A DNA stretch of 60,692 nucleotides, from positions 1-60,692 of the forward strand of contig JAWXCB010000130.1 of NCBI GenBank assembly GCA_034440455.1, in the 5' to 3' direction. This DNA comes from JAWXCB01 sp034440455 (GTDB lineage Bacteria > Bacteroidota > Bacteroidia > Chitinophagales > CAIOSU01). Under the pieces are notes generated by a model, which was not told where the DNA came from, did not search any database, and saw only the letters and a program-made list of their open reading frames with translations. Below, in pieces: positions 10,233 through 18,617 of this stretch (positions are counted from its first letter, which is position 1; every line of letters starts with the position of its first letter). A program made the translations under genes and the position numbers.

Positions 10233-11042
10233 TTATTCCGACAGCAACTTCTTTACCTTCTCAGGATAATTGGTAATAATACCATCAACGCCACGCTCTA
10301 TCAGTTTTTGCATGTGTTTTTCATCGTTTACCGTCCACACAAAAATTTGCTGCCCTCTTTCATGCAGTTTTCGCACGATGTGTTTTTTCGCAAAACTGCG
10401 ATAAGGATTTACGCCCGCCACCTGCTTATACTTTAGGATGCTGCCCCAATGTGCGCGCCCGTCATGATAGAGCGGCAGTGCGGGAATATTTCCCACCACG
10501 AGTTTATAAACCGCAATTGCAGAATCAAGCGCAAGCCAATTGTTTACAGCAGCATCTGAAAAGGATTGCATCATGCACCAGCTTTCTGCCTTGCGCGCGT
10601 TGATGATTGCAAGCACCCTGCGCTCAATACCGAGGTAATATTTCCCCCCTTTCTTAATTTCTATGAGCAGTCGCGCCCTACCGTTAATGTGCAACAACAC
10701 TTCATCTAATGTCGGAATGTGTTCGCCTGCAAATGCGCTGCCGAACCAACTGCCCGCATCCGCATCTTTGATGTCATCCCAGTTAAAATTTTTTATCAGT
10801 CCGCTTTTATCGGTGGTGCGGTCGAGCTTTTCATCATGTAGCACGATAATTACGCTGTCAAGCGTTTGATGCACATCAATCTCGATAACATCCGCACCGG
10901 CAGCAAGGGCTTTGTCAATGGAAGCAATCGTATTTTCGGGCGCATCGCCTGAAGCGCCACGATGCGCAATGACAAGCAGCTTGCGTGTTTGCGCATTGAC
11001 GACTATGCTTGTGAAAAGAATTACAACGAGGAAAAGCTTCAA
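10233..11042 (-). CDS. Glycerophosphodiester phosphodiesterase
   Basis: A 269-residue protein of the GDPD family (TIM barrel), which hydrolyses glycerophosphodiesters to glycerol-3-phosphate and an alcohol. Residues 1-18 (ending VNAQ) look like a signal peptide, so the enzyme is probably periplasmic or outer-membrane associated. The family active-site residues are visible: His27 and Arg28 in AHRGASGDAPENT, Glu54 and Asp56 in EIDVH, and His69 in LHDEKLDRTT. The C-terminal half has the expected VWTVND and GVDGIITNYPE motifs. Length is typical of the short bacterial UgpQ-type enzymes. It appears to be monocistronic, flanked by inverted-repeat elements upstream. Confidence 0.93.
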   Translation of the reverse strand: MKLFLVVILFTSIVVNAQTRKLLVIAHRGASGDAPENTIASIDKALAAGADVIEIDVHQTLDSVIIVLHDEKLDRTTDKSGLIKNFNWDDIKDADAGSWFGSAFAGEHIPTLDEVLLHINGRARLLIEIKKGGKYYLGIERRVLAIINARKAESWCMMQSFSDAAVNNWLALDSAIAVYKLVVGNIPALPLYHDGRAHWGSILKYKQVAGVNPYRSFAKKHIVRKLHERGQQIFVWTVNDEKHMQKLIERGVDGIITNYPEKVKKLLSE

Positions 11043-11112
11043 GTGATTGAAATTAAATGCCGCTGCAAATTACAAGGATTAGGTCTTGAGTTGAATAGGT
11101 GCTATCAGAATG

Positions 11113-11230
11113 GTGTAGGACAAATTGAATCATCTCCCTGCAACCGCTCAAGTCAACCGCATCCCCCTTCGCCAACACACATTGCTTTCGCAAAGGGGAC
11201 ATTGAAACAGCCGTGCAATTTGTCCTACAC
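11113..11230. repeat. Small inverted-repeat element (15-bp perfect arms)
   Basis: GTGTAGGACAAATTG at 11113-11127 pairs perfectly with CAATTTGTCCTACAC at 11216-11230. The word CTATCAGAAT lies next to both arms in the same orientation (11102-11111 and 11231-11240), like a target duplication or part of a larger unit. The 88-bp interior carries a second palindromic stretch (TCCCCCTTCGCC against CAAAGGGGAC). This is a MITE- or REP-like arrangement without coding capacity. Confidence 0.55.
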
Positions 11231-11269
11231 CCTATCAGAATTATGCCCGATGAATGATGTTAAATTAAC

Positions 11270-11385
11270 GGTGGTTCTAAAAATTGCTTTTTTATCGCCT
11301 CACCCCTGCCTGCGTTAAAACTTCGGCAGGTAAACCATCCCTCTCCAGAAGGCGAGGGAGTCGTGGTAGAATTTTTAGAACCGCC
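11270..11385. repeat. 116-bp nested inverted-repeat (REP-like) element
   Basis: GGTGGTTCTAAAAATT at 11270-11285 pairs with AATTTTTAGAACCGCC at 11370-11385 with one mismatch. Inside are two further palindromic pairs, CCTGCC/GGCAGG and CCCTCTCC/GGCGAGGG. Such CCCTCTCC...GGAGAGGG interiors are a common dispersed repeat type in Bacteroidota genomes. It abuts the 3' end of the methyltransferase gene and may also act as a terminator structure for it. Confidence 0.5.
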
Positions 11386-11396
11386 CTTAAAAGAGT

Positions 11397-11993
11397 TTAC
11401 TTGCTCTTTTGCCAAAAAATCAGGCTATCATCATAGGCGGTGGCTTCAAGCCGAAAGCTGGAAGGAACCTCTTTCAATGCGCTATGATACGTTACCAGCC
11501 GGGTGCCGACAGGCGTTTTACTAAGTTCCTGTTTTACGTACTCTGAATACAGGTAATAATACTTTGTATTCAGCGTAATCGAATAATCTATGGAACGAAA
11601 GACTTCCAGATTTTCGTGAAATGCATTATAAAAATAAAATGAATCGAAGTCGGTAAAAGGAACCTCCAGGATATTCGCATGGATGAATTCAACATTCCCG
11701 AGCTTGTAATATTTTGAAATTTTGCGCGACACCTGAACCAGATTTTCCCTTTGCTCAATGCCGGTAAAAAATCCTTGTGTTAATGCGGAGCCAATCATGC
11801 AAAACTTTCCCGCCCCCGAACCAATATCCAAAACTTTGGCTGATGGCTTTTTAACGAGGTATTCTGCGGCTATCCTCGCAACATCAAGAGGCGTCCAATG
11901 ACCCTGAGCATGTTTCCGCACATTTTCGGGATAGATGGAATTGAATTCCTCGTCTTCCATTTTTACATGCTGTTTCAACTGTTCAAATATCAT
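11397..11993 (-). CDS. Class I SAM-dependent methyltransferase
   Basis: A 198-residue protein with a clear Rossmann methyltransferase motif I, VLDIGSGAGKFCMIG, around residues 56-70, followed by a motif-II-like acidic turn (FTGIEQRENLV) and a motif with IHANILEVPF. No signal peptide or membrane segment is visible, so it is cytoplasmic. The substrate cannot be inferred: the protein is short, has no added recognition domain, and stands alone between repeat elements and a decayed gene. It resembles the small class I methyltransferases often annotated only by domain. The ATG start follows a normal spacing and no better start is visible. Confidence 0.8.
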   Translation of the reverse strand: MIFEQLKQHVKMEDEEFNSIYPENVRKHAQGHWTPLDVARIAAEYLVKKPSAKVLDIGSGAGKFCMIGSALTQGFFTGIEQRENLVQVSRKISKYYKLGNVEFIHANILEVPFTDFDSFYFYNAFHENLEVFRSIDYSITLNTKYYYLYSEYVKQELSKTPVGTRLVTYHSALKEVPSSFRLEATAYDDSLIFWQKSK

Positions 11994-12513
11994 CCGTCAG
12001 GTAATAGAAGTTTATGCTGATACTATTTTGTGATAATAAGGAGCAAAGTTACCGTGTAAATCCGGTGAAACAGGAAGCAAGAATAACAAAACACATCATC
12101 AAGCCGAAAGGTAATGAACTCTCCCCTGAAGCCAATAATCAACATCACGGAAGATACGCAACTCCCGTGCGCAACTCAGCACGAAATCGCAGATGTACGC
12201 GCCAATTCTTCTCTCCCTAAATGAGATCGCCATAGAAAATTCCGAGGCGATGCTTTATTGTAGCAATCTATAGATTCATTCGCCTGACGCGGAAGGAACA
12301 GCATGATGCGCCTTGCAGGAGATGGCAGCAAAGAACCCGGCTGCGCTTCCACCGATTATGGCAATGTTAGCTGTGTTCATTTTGAAGTTAGCTGCAAGCT
12401 ACTGGCTTCAAGCTGCGAGCAGATCAGGCTTATGGCTTATAGCTTGAAATTGAACTGACTTTAAAGTGAAAAAAGAAATTATCCTTCCCAACCCGGGTCT
12501 TCCACTGCAATGC
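11994..12513. other. 520-bp intergenic stretch with a gene remnant
   Basis: No intact gene is visible. The centre (12276-12380) holds a short remnant of a flavoprotein gene described separately. Around 12385-12460 there is low-complexity AGCTGCAAGCT/GGCTTCAAGCTGC sequence of a type common in Bacteroidota intergenic DNA. An open frame on the plus strand at 12014-12220 has no recognisable protein features and I regard it as chance. Confidence 0.5.
12276..12380 (-). pseudogene. N-terminal remnant of a BaiN/HI0933-like NAD(P)/FAD flavoprotein
   Basis: A 34-codon frame begins with a dinucleotide-binding motif, NIAIIGGSAAGFFAAISCK, that matches the start of the HI0933/BaiN flavoprotein family (usually about 400 residues, IIGGGAAGFFAAI). 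After about residue 23 the similarity ends and a TGA follows at 12276-12278. No continuation is recognisable in other frames up to the methyltransferase gene. The third glycine of GxGxxG is replaced by Ser. I read this as the stump of a gene lost by deletion; a short chance ORF is less likely given the specific motif. Confidence 0.5.
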
Positions 12514-13038
12514 CTATGGAGTGGGATCATTTACGCCCGCTATGCCGAACGCCACCAGCAGGATGGCGGCAACAATAATCAAAACGATCACCCCTGCAAG
12601 AAAGAAGGTAGATAATTTGTATGCTTTCAGGTTTTCCTGTAGCTTGATGCCTTTAAAAATATTGTTGATAACATTCTGCGTTCTGAGGAAAGCGCTTTCG
12701 TTCTTTATTACATAGTCGAATGCGCCATGCTTCATCGTTTCAACGGCTATCTGGATTTTTTCCTGCCCGGAGAGCATAATCACTTCCGTTGCAGGACTGG
12801 TGCTTTTCACCTTTTTTAAAATATCCAGCCCGTTCCCCGCGTTGCTTTGTTCACTGTTCAGATTGTAATCTAGCACAATCACATTCGGATTTTTATCTAA
12901 GTTCCTGAGGCAATCTTCCCCGGTTGAAAAGGTGGTAACATCCACATTTAATTTACTTGTGAGATGGTCTTTCAGCATTTGGTTATGTGAAGGATCATCA
13001 TCTACCAAAAAAACCTTTCTTGATGTGTTCTCTGCCAT
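12514..13038 (-). CDS. Response regulator receiver protein with C-terminal membrane anchor
   Basis: A 174-residue protein. Residues 7-125 form a CheY-like receiver domain: acidic pocket DDD at 13-15, phospho-acceptor Asp57 in VIVLDYNL, Ser in MLSGQE and Lys in YVIKNES. There is no DNA-binding or enzymatic output domain. Instead residues about 145-167 form a single hydrophobic helix (FFLAGVIVLIIVAAILLVAFGI), placing the receiver on the cytoplasmic side of the inner membrane. It is divergently arranged with the lipoprotein gene at 13165. No kinase is adjacent; the hybrid kinase/HPt operon at 20-24 kb is the nearest possible phosphodonor on this strand, but that link is speculative. Confidence 0.85.
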   Translation of the reverse strand: MAENTSRKVFLVDDDPSHNQMLKDHLTSKLNVDVTTFSTGEDCLRNLDKNPNVIVLDYNLNSEQSNAGNGLDILKKVKSTSPATEVIMLSGQEKIQIAVETMKHGAFDYVIKNESAFLRTQNVINNIFKGIKLQENLKAYKLSTFFLAGVIVLIIVAAILLVAFGIAGVNDPTP

Positions 13039-13139
13039 GAGTTAATAGTTTGCGCTAAAATAAAAATTTTAATTCACCTAAGAACAAGAATTTTATTGCC
13101 TTTCAAAAAACTGCTCTTTTAAATAACAACTTTCATTTT

Positions 13140-13147
13140 TACCTTTG
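13140..13147 (+). promoter_or_regulatory. Bacteroidota -7 promoter element (TACCTTTG)
   Basis: TACCTTTG matches the Bacteroidota sigma-A -7 consensus TAnnTTTG exactly and is followed by the usual GC-rich start region. It lies 18 bp before the ATG of the lipoprotein gene at 13165, leaving a very short leader. No convincing -33 TTTG was found. Confidence 0.55.
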
Positions 13148-13164
13148 CTGCAAATCCTTAACCC

Positions 13165-14010
13165 ATGAATAGCTCTGCTGCGACCGGAATCTTATCTGTT
13201 TTTATGATTTCGCTTTTGCTTTCCTGCAATTCTTCCAACACCACAACCCAGGAACCTGCGGAAACGAAAACCACGGAAACTCCTTCCACTCCCATGAATG
13301 AACTGGCGGAATTCAGGTTTACCTATACGATTGCCAACCTTCCGCCTCCCATGCAGGTGCTGGATGAATTTTCAAAATCAGGGTTGCCGGTTAATATGAG
13401 CCTGCTGAATTCCAAAAGTCCGGAAAATTATCAGAGCTCCAATAAAAAGGCGTTCAACTATGGCATCTATGGAATTGACCTTGCCTATTCCGTGTTTAAT
13501 GACCGCACGCCTGAAATTCTCAAGTATTACTCAACGGTGAAAACAATGGCGGAGGAACTGGATATCGCTGAACCATTTAACAAGTTCAGCAGCAAATTCC
13601 AGGAAAACCAGGGCAACAGGGATTCGCTGACACGCATGGTGGACGAGGTTTATAATGCGACAGACTCGTATCTGCGCTCGAATGAACGCCTGATGACTGC
13701 AAGCGTCATCTTAGCCGGAAGCTGGCTGGAAGCGCAGCATATCACGGTCAATTTGCTGCTGAATGTGAACCGTACTGCCGAGAATGATGCGCTGTTTCAA
13801 CGCGTATGGGAACAGCGTCTTTATTTGGAAAATGTTGCCAAGATATTGGAAAGTTTTCCGCAAGACGAAGAACTCACTAAAATCAAAAATGATTATTCCA
13901 ACCTGCTGTTAATCTATAAGGAACCGACTGATTCAAATGGCATCACCCAGGAATTTTTAACCAAGCTGGCAAAAAATATCAGAGAGGTGCGCAGCCGCAT
14001 CATTAGCTGA
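13165..14010 (+). CDS. Conserved hypothetical lipoprotein
   Basis: A 281-residue protein with a lipoprotein signal: hydrophobic stretch followed by LLLSC with Cys21 as the expected lipidated residue, then a Thr/Pro-rich linker (residues 25-45). The rest is alpha-helical in character, with no catalytic motif I recognise (ANLPPPMQVLDEF, IYGIDLAYSVF, ILAGSWLEAQ stand out). It is probably anchored in the periplasm or outer membrane. The gene has its own promoter just upstream and an apparent terminator downstream, so it is likely monocistronic. Function unknown. Confidence 0.85.
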   Translation: MNSSAATGILSVFMISLLLSCNSSNTTTQEPAETKTTETPSTPMNELAEFRFTYTIANLPPPMQVLDEFSKSGLPVNMSLLNSKSPENYQSSNKKAFNYGIYGIDLAYSVFNDRTPEILKYYSTVKTMAEELDIAEPFNKFSSKFQENQGNRDSLTRMVDEVYNATDSYLRSNERLMTASVILAGSWLEAQHITVNLLLNVNRTAENDALFQRVWEQRLYLENVAKILESFPQDEELTKIKNDYSNLLLIYKEPTDSNGITQEFLTKLAKNIREVRSRIIS

Positions 14011-14051
14011 TTCTGAAGTATGAAAATGAGAAAGAGGATAGCCCTCAGTCT

Positions 14052-14134
14052 CGTCATGCTGAGCAAAGCGAAGCATCTCTGCACTTCAGAGTTAAGAGAT
14101 TCTTCGCTTCGCAAAGCCTTCGCTCAGAATGACG
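14052..14134. repeat. REP-like inverted repeat (CGTCATGCTGAGC type)
   Basis: CGTCATGCTGAGCAAAGCGAAG from 14052 pairs imperfectly with the segment ending GCTCAGAATGACG at 14134; ATCTCT (14075-14080) and AGAGAT (14095-14100) form the inner stem. The GTCATNCTGAGCGAAGCGAAG word is a widespread dispersed repeat in many bacterial genomes. It sits between a gene stop and a terminator, with no coding capacity; the short open frame over it is not a gene. Confidence 0.65.
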
Positions 14135-14140
14135 ACTTTC

Positions 14141-14169
14141 AAAAAGAGACTCATTTGGGTCTCTTTTTT
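14141..14169 (+). terminator. Rho-independent terminator after the lipoprotein gene
   Basis: AAAGAGAC (14143-14150) and GTCTCTTT (14159-14166) form an 8-bp stem with an 8-nt loop, followed by a T run (CTCTTTTTTATT). Confidence 0.75.
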
Positions 14170-14225
14170 ATTGTCTGTATCTTGAGTCATTCTATTTTAC
14201 CTCAAACGTAAACAAGAGTCGAAAA

Positions 14226-17200
14226 GTGAGTGAAAAGATTTTAAAGGCGCTGATGCAGCTCTTTGCAATCACTGCAAATGCTGAACGACTCACCGAGCGC
14301 GGAAGGGTGATTGTTGAAATTTTTTTACAGCAACAACTCAGCCTTGCGCATGTAAAAAAATACATTGACATTTTCGATGAGCAGCTTTTGTTCTTGCAGG
14401 GAAAAGCGGAATCAGTCGAGCGCAGGAAGCGCGTAGCGGTGAACTCGGTGAAAGTATTGCGCATCTGCACCGACATTAACAGCGAACTGGAGCAAAAGCA
14501 GAAATACATCGTTTTAATCAGGCTCATTGAATTTGTCTATTCTTCTGACGAGCCGGTAAGCGCACAGGAATCAGATTTTTTGTCAACTGTTGCCGAGGTA
14601 TTCAACATTAAGCAGGAAGAGTTTAAAGCGTGTCTCTCGCTTGCTTCTGCCAAACGCGCTTCTGAAATCAATGACGCGCCTTCTTTTCTGCTGGTGGCGA
14701 AATCTTTTGCTGAAAACAGGCAGGATACGCGGCAACTGCTCCATGATAATCTCGAGGGAATGCTCGCAGTTTTTTTTCTGAAATCAGCGGGAATTCTTTT
14801 TGCAAAATATTTTGGCAACGAGCAACTAACGCTCAACGGACAAGCATTAACAGAAGGCAGAATTAATGTTCTTTCTTCCGGCTCAGTGATCAGAAGCTCA
14901 AAAATTCAACCTGTTTATTTTAGCGAACTCGCGCGCTGTTTTTTGAAGGATGAATCGAAAGGGAATATTCACTTTGCAGCGCGTGATTTAGAATTCATTT
15001 TCAAAAACGGGAAAAAAGGATTGCACCGCGTAAGCTTCTCCGCATCATCAGGAAATCTGGTTGGCATTATGGGCAGCAGCGGTGCGGGAAAATCCACCTT
15101 GCTCAATATCCTGAATGGAAATCTGGTTCCCGCAAAGGGCGGAGTATTTATTAACGGGATAAACATTCATGCCGATAAAGAAAAAATTGAAGGAATCGTT
15201 GGCTATGTTCCGCAAGATGATTTGCTGCTGGAAGAACTGACTGTTTTCCAAAATCTTTTCTTCAACAGCAAACTGTGTTTTGGAAACTTAGATGATGCGG
15301 CAATTACCGCAAAGGTGAATGAACAGTTGGAATCACTTGGACTTACAGAATCCAAAGACCTGAAAGTAGGGGATGTGTTGAACAAAACTATAAGTGGCGG
15401 GCAGCGTAAGCGCCTGAACATCGCGTTGGAACTGATTCGCAAGCCACAGGTGCTTTTTGTGGATGAGCCAACTTCGGGATTGTCCTCCCTTGATTCTGAA
15501 AATGTGATGGATTTGCTCAAGCAGCTTTCTGCTTCCGGGAATCTTGTTTTTGTGGTCATTCACCAACCATCTTCTGACATCTTCAAATTATTCGACAAGC
15601 TATTGTTATTGGATACCGGAGGCTATCCCGTTTATTTTGGCAATCCTGCTGATTCGCTGCTTTATTTTAAAAGCAAGGCGCATCATGCAGACGCAGATGA
15701 AAGCGAATGCCAGTCGTGTGGCAACATTAATTCAGAGCAGTTGTTTTCCATCATCGAATCAAAAGTGATGGATGAATTCGGCAATCCGACTGCCGAAAGA
15801 AAAATATCACCGCAGGAATGGAATCAGTTTTACAAGGAATCTTTTAGCAATGAAGAAAATGCGGTAGTCGAAAAGCAGATAGAGCATTCCTCTTTTGCAA
15901 AGCCATCGCGCATGAGGCAAGTAGGCGTGTTTATAAAACGCGATGTACTTTCCAAATTGCGCAACACGCAGTACATGCTCATCAATTTTCTGGAAGCACC
16001 AGTGCTTGCGTTGATTCTGGCTTATGTTTTAAAATACTCGAAAGAAGGCGCGGAGTTTACATTCAGAGAGAATATTAACCTGCCGGCTTTCCTGTTTATC
16101 AGCGTTATTGTTGCACTTTTCATGGGGTTGACGGTGAGCGCTGAAGAAATCATCCGCGACCGGAAGATTTTGAAGCGCGAGGCATTTCTCAACCTGAGCA
16201 GAAGCGGTTACCTACTGTCGAAAATCTGCATCCTGTTTGTAATCTCTGCACTGCAAACATTTTCTTATGTTCTTATCAGTAACGAGATTTTCGGAATTCA
16301 TGAGATGGGGTTTGCCTATTGGCTTATCCTGTTTTCAGTTTCGTGCGCTGCCAATCTCACCGGATTGAATATCTCCGCTTCTTTTAATTCAGTTGTTACC
16401 ATTTACATTTTAGTGCCGTTTTTAATGATTCCGCAAATTATTTTCAGCGGGGTGATGGTGAAGTTTGAAGACCTCAATCCGCAAGTGACTAATCAAAGCC
16501 GCGTGCCGCTGATAGGCGAAGTGATGGTTTCGCGCTGGGGGTTTGAAGCGCTGGCGGTAAACCAGTTTACGAATAACAGTTACCAGAAACATTTTTTCGC
16601 TGCGGAGAAGCAAATCAGTAATGCAATTTTCAAAAAAGATTTCTGGCTGATTAAAATGAATGACAAACTTGATTCGGTGTTTCAGAATGGAAACAGCCAC
16701 GCAGCAATAGCACAGGTGCAATTGTTAAAGAATGAATTGCGGAAGGAATCATTTCATTCACCTAATGAGAATCTTGCGGATTTGATTTCTGTTTCGATGG
16801 ATTCAACTTCCTACAAAAAAGTGAAACGCTATTTTGAAGGATTAAAAAAGCAGTATATCGGACTTTATAAATCAGCAAACGCAAAAAAAGACAGCGTAAT
16901 ACAGGCTATGACGAAATCCGAAGGCAGGGATAAATTATCGCAGCTTAAGAATGGCTACACGAATGAAAATCTGAATAACATCCTGCTAAATGCAAATAAC
17001 CTCCATCCGATTGTCGAGCATGAGGATGACTTGATACAGCGGTTTCGCCCTGTTTATATGGATGGAGTGGAGCATTCATTTCTGAGAGCGCCTTTTTATG
17101 TTTCACGGAAGAATGTGTTCGGATATAAATGCGATACTTATTGGGTTAATCTAATTGTCATCTGGACAATGATCTTGTTGCTGATGCTGACACTTTACTT

Positions 17201-17291
17201 TAATCTCCTGAAGAAAATCTTAGACAAGGGAGGTAAATTGTTTGAACGAATGAAAGGTGTATCGCTTTTTAGAAAAAGGATAGAGGGATAG
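14226..17291 (+). CDS. ABC transporter fusion: TerB-like domain, ATPase and ABC-2 permease
   Basis: A 1021-residue protein starting at GTG 14226 (SEKILKAL). Residues about 1-145 are helical and resemble the TerB-like N-terminal region found on some Bacteroidota ABC transporters. The ATPase follows: Walker A GSSGAGKST near 282, Q-loop YVPQDD, signature ISGGQRKR near 389, Walker B VLFVDEPTSG near 408, H-loop VIHQPSSD near 444. The order ATPase-then-permease and the signature sequence resemble ABCG/WHITE-type half-transporters. Membrane segments cluster at about 583-770, then a large soluble insert (about 780-960), then a last segment near 972-992. The substrate is unknown; ABC-2 permeases export lipids, polysaccharides or drugs. 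It is preceded by a terminator and converges with the restriction locus. Confidence 0.88.
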   Translation: MSEKILKALMQLFAITANAERLTERGRVIVEIFLQQQLSLAHVKKYIDIFDEQLLFLQGKAESVERRKRVAVNSVKVLRICTDINSELEQKQKYIVLIRLIEFVYSSDEPVSAQESDFLSTVAEVFNIKQEEFKACLSLASAKRASEINDAPSFLLVAKSFAENRQDTRQLLHDNLEGMLAVFFLKSAGILFAKYFGNEQLTLNGQALTEGRINVLSSGSVIRSSKIQPVYFSELARCFLKDESKGNIHFAARDLEFIFKNGKKGLHRVSFSASSGNLVGIMGSSGAGKSTLLNILNGNLVPAKGGVFINGINIHADKEKIEGIVGYVPQDDLLLEELTVFQNLFFNSKLCFGNLDDAAITAKVNEQLESLGLTESKDLKVGDVLNKTISGGQRKRLNIALELIRKPQVLFVDEPTSGLSSLDSENVMDLLKQLSASGNLVFVVIHQPSSDIFKLFDKLLLLDTGGYPVYFGNPADSLLYFKSKAHHADADESECQSCGNINSEQLFSIIESKVMDEFGNPTAERKISPQEWNQFYKESFSNEENAVVEKQIEHSSFAKPSRMRQVGVFIKRDVLSKLRNTQYMLINFLEAPVLALILAYVLKYSKEGAEFTFRENINLPAFLFISVIVALFMGLTVSAEEIIRDRKILKREAFLNLSRSGYLLSKICILFVISALQTFSYVLISNEIFGIHEMGFAYWLILFSVSCAANLTGLNISASFNSVVTIYILVPFLMIPQIIFSGVMVKFEDLNPQVTNQSRVPLIGEVMVSRWGFEALAVNQFTNNSYQKHFFAAEKQISNAIFKKDFWLIKMNDKLDSVFQNGNSHAAIAQVQLLKNELRKESFHSPNENLADLISVSMDSTSYKKVKRYFEGLKKQYIGLYKSANAKKDSVIQAMTKSEGRDKLSQLKNGYTNENLNNILLNANNLHPIVEHEDDLIQRFRPVYMDGVEHSFLRAPFYVSRKNVFGYKCDTYWVNLIVIWTMILLLMLTLYFNLLKKILDKGGKLFERMKGVSLFRKRIEG

Positions 17292-17316
17292 CTATAATTG
17301 TAGTTCTTCTTTGTAT

Positions 17317-17975
17317 CTAAATCAGCCGTTTGATTTCAGCAGCAATTTTTTTTACAACTTCACTGTTTGCAATTTTGTCGTCAACGCTGAAAACAATAAA
17401 AACATTTCCTCCAAACTTTTTTGTGAGGTTGCTAAAACTGTACTTCATTCTTTCTGTAGCCGAATAATTTCCAAAGTTCGCTTTTGCTGTTACAGGTTTG
17501 ATTTGTATTCCAAATACTTTTTTACCAACCCAACCTAAATAATCAATGTCACCTGCATGGTCAAGTTCTGGGTCGTTTAGTTCAAACTTCACATTTGGAA
17601 ATTCTTTTGCCAAGTTATCTTCAACAACTGATTGCTCTCGGAGAAAACCGTCATAAGTTCTGTTGATAGTAAGATTGAAAATGTAATCAACACAATCTTG
17701 TAATATAAGTTGATTAAATGCTTCCGTCCATGCTGGAATTACAATCTCTTTAATTTTTACATAGAGTCGTTCACCTAATTCACTAAACTTTCTTTCGTGA
17801 TTTTACTTGGTGTCGTGCCGTCTGTGCTGGCATTTTTAAAATACCATTTCTCCCAATCCTCAAAAGATTTTGGTTGACATTCACGAAAGAGAGCCATCAT
17901 TGTTCCGACTTTGTTTGGTCGTGATAGCTGATAGGTTTGAGTGGCGTAGTTTAGAACTTTCTCTTTTCCCCCCAA
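17317..17975 (-). pseudogene. Second MjaI-like type II restriction endonuclease, frameshifted
   Basis: Two frames together encode about 219 residues homologous to the neighbouring endonuclease (18003-18617). The first frame (from TTG at 17975) reads NYATQTYQLSR... to KITKESL and hits a stop at 17775-17777. Shifting by one base at about 17783-17786 restores SELGERLYVKIKEIV and then an open frame to the TAA at 17317, including GDIDYLG and FGIQIKPVTAKANFGNYS. One missing A explains the break. The D...QxK arrangement (GDID, then IQIK) fits a PD-(D/E)xK nuclease core of the MjaI family. The start is uncertain, since homopolymers at 17967-17973 and 17982-17988 could hide further indels. Either the gene is recently inactivated or this is an assembly error. 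Confidence 0.75.
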
Positions 17976-18002
17976 ACACGTTTAAAAAAATATTTTCACG
18001 AA

Positions 18003-18617
18003 TTATATTAGTTTTATTTTTTTTGCAATTTCATCAAAGTTGGTAAACTGCTCTTGGTCGTTGTAGAACAGATAAAAAACTGGCTTACCCCATTTTGTAT
18101 TTGCTGCTTTATTAAAAGTGATTACTCCCTCTCGCATTAAATTAAATGTTAGTGGCTTTACTTGAATGCCTGCAATCTCATTATTAGCTTTTGAGATTAT
18201 TAAATCAATGCGGAGTTCTTCGTCAACAAAACCTTCTGCCTCGGTAAATTCAAAATCCTTCAAGTTATTTTTAAATTCATTGAGTGCGTTGTTTTCAATC
18301 AAAGTTCCTTTCAATGATTGAATGACAAATAAATCGTATTCCCATTGAATACATTCTTGTAAAGTGTATTTATATTGTTTCCATGCTTGCTGTTGTGCCT
18401 CGTATAAATTTCTTCCGAAATCTTCAACTGTTCCTTGACTTTTTATTCCGCATTCACAATTTGTTTCATGATGAACTTTTATTAACTCATACAATTCATC
18501 TTTACTTTTCGGACGATGAACTTTAATTAGTTTCATTACTGGAACGGATTTATACGGTGCTGAAATACCATAATCGCCATTCAATTTATTTAGCTCACCG
18601 CCTGTGTATGCGGCCAT
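18003..18617 (-). CDS. MjaI-like type II restriction endonuclease
   Basis: A 204-residue cytoplasmic protein that aligns by eye with the broken gene just downstream: MKLIKVHRPKSKDELYE against MALFRECQPKSFEDWEK, then VEDFGRNLYE against LSELGERLYV, then IDLIIS...GIQVKPLTF against IDYLG...GIQIKPVTA. Asp138 and Gln152-Val-Lys154 form the likely metal/catalytic site of a PD-(D/E)xK fold with Gln in the usual Glu place. The MjaI family cleaves CTAG, but the target here cannot be read from sequence. Its ATG lies inside the end of the methyltransferase gene (28-bp overlap in another frame), so translation is probably coupled and the endonuclease is made after the methylase. Base composition is visibly more AT-rich than flanking genes. 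Confidence 0.8.
   Translation of the reverse strand: MAAYTGGELNKLNGDYGISAPYKSVPVMKLIKVHRPKSKDELYELIKVHHETNCECGIKSQGTVEDFGRNLYEAQQQAWKQYKYTLQECIQWEYDLFVIQSLKGTLIENNALNEFKNNLKDFEFTEAEGFVDEELRIDLIISKANNEIAGIQVKPLTFNLMREGVITFNKAANTKWGKPVFYLFYNDQEQFTNFDEIAKKIKLI

Noticed and set aside
12014..12220. 68-codon plus-strand frame
   Set aside because: Composition is not protein-like and no start context or similarity is visible.
14020..14211. 63-codon plus-strand frame after the lipoprotein gene
   Set aside because: It is the translation of a common REP-like repeat and a terminator.
17317..17975. Two independent small genes of 98 and 66 codons
   Set aside because: Both are parts of one nuclease when one base is restored; the paralogue next door shows the order of the pieces.
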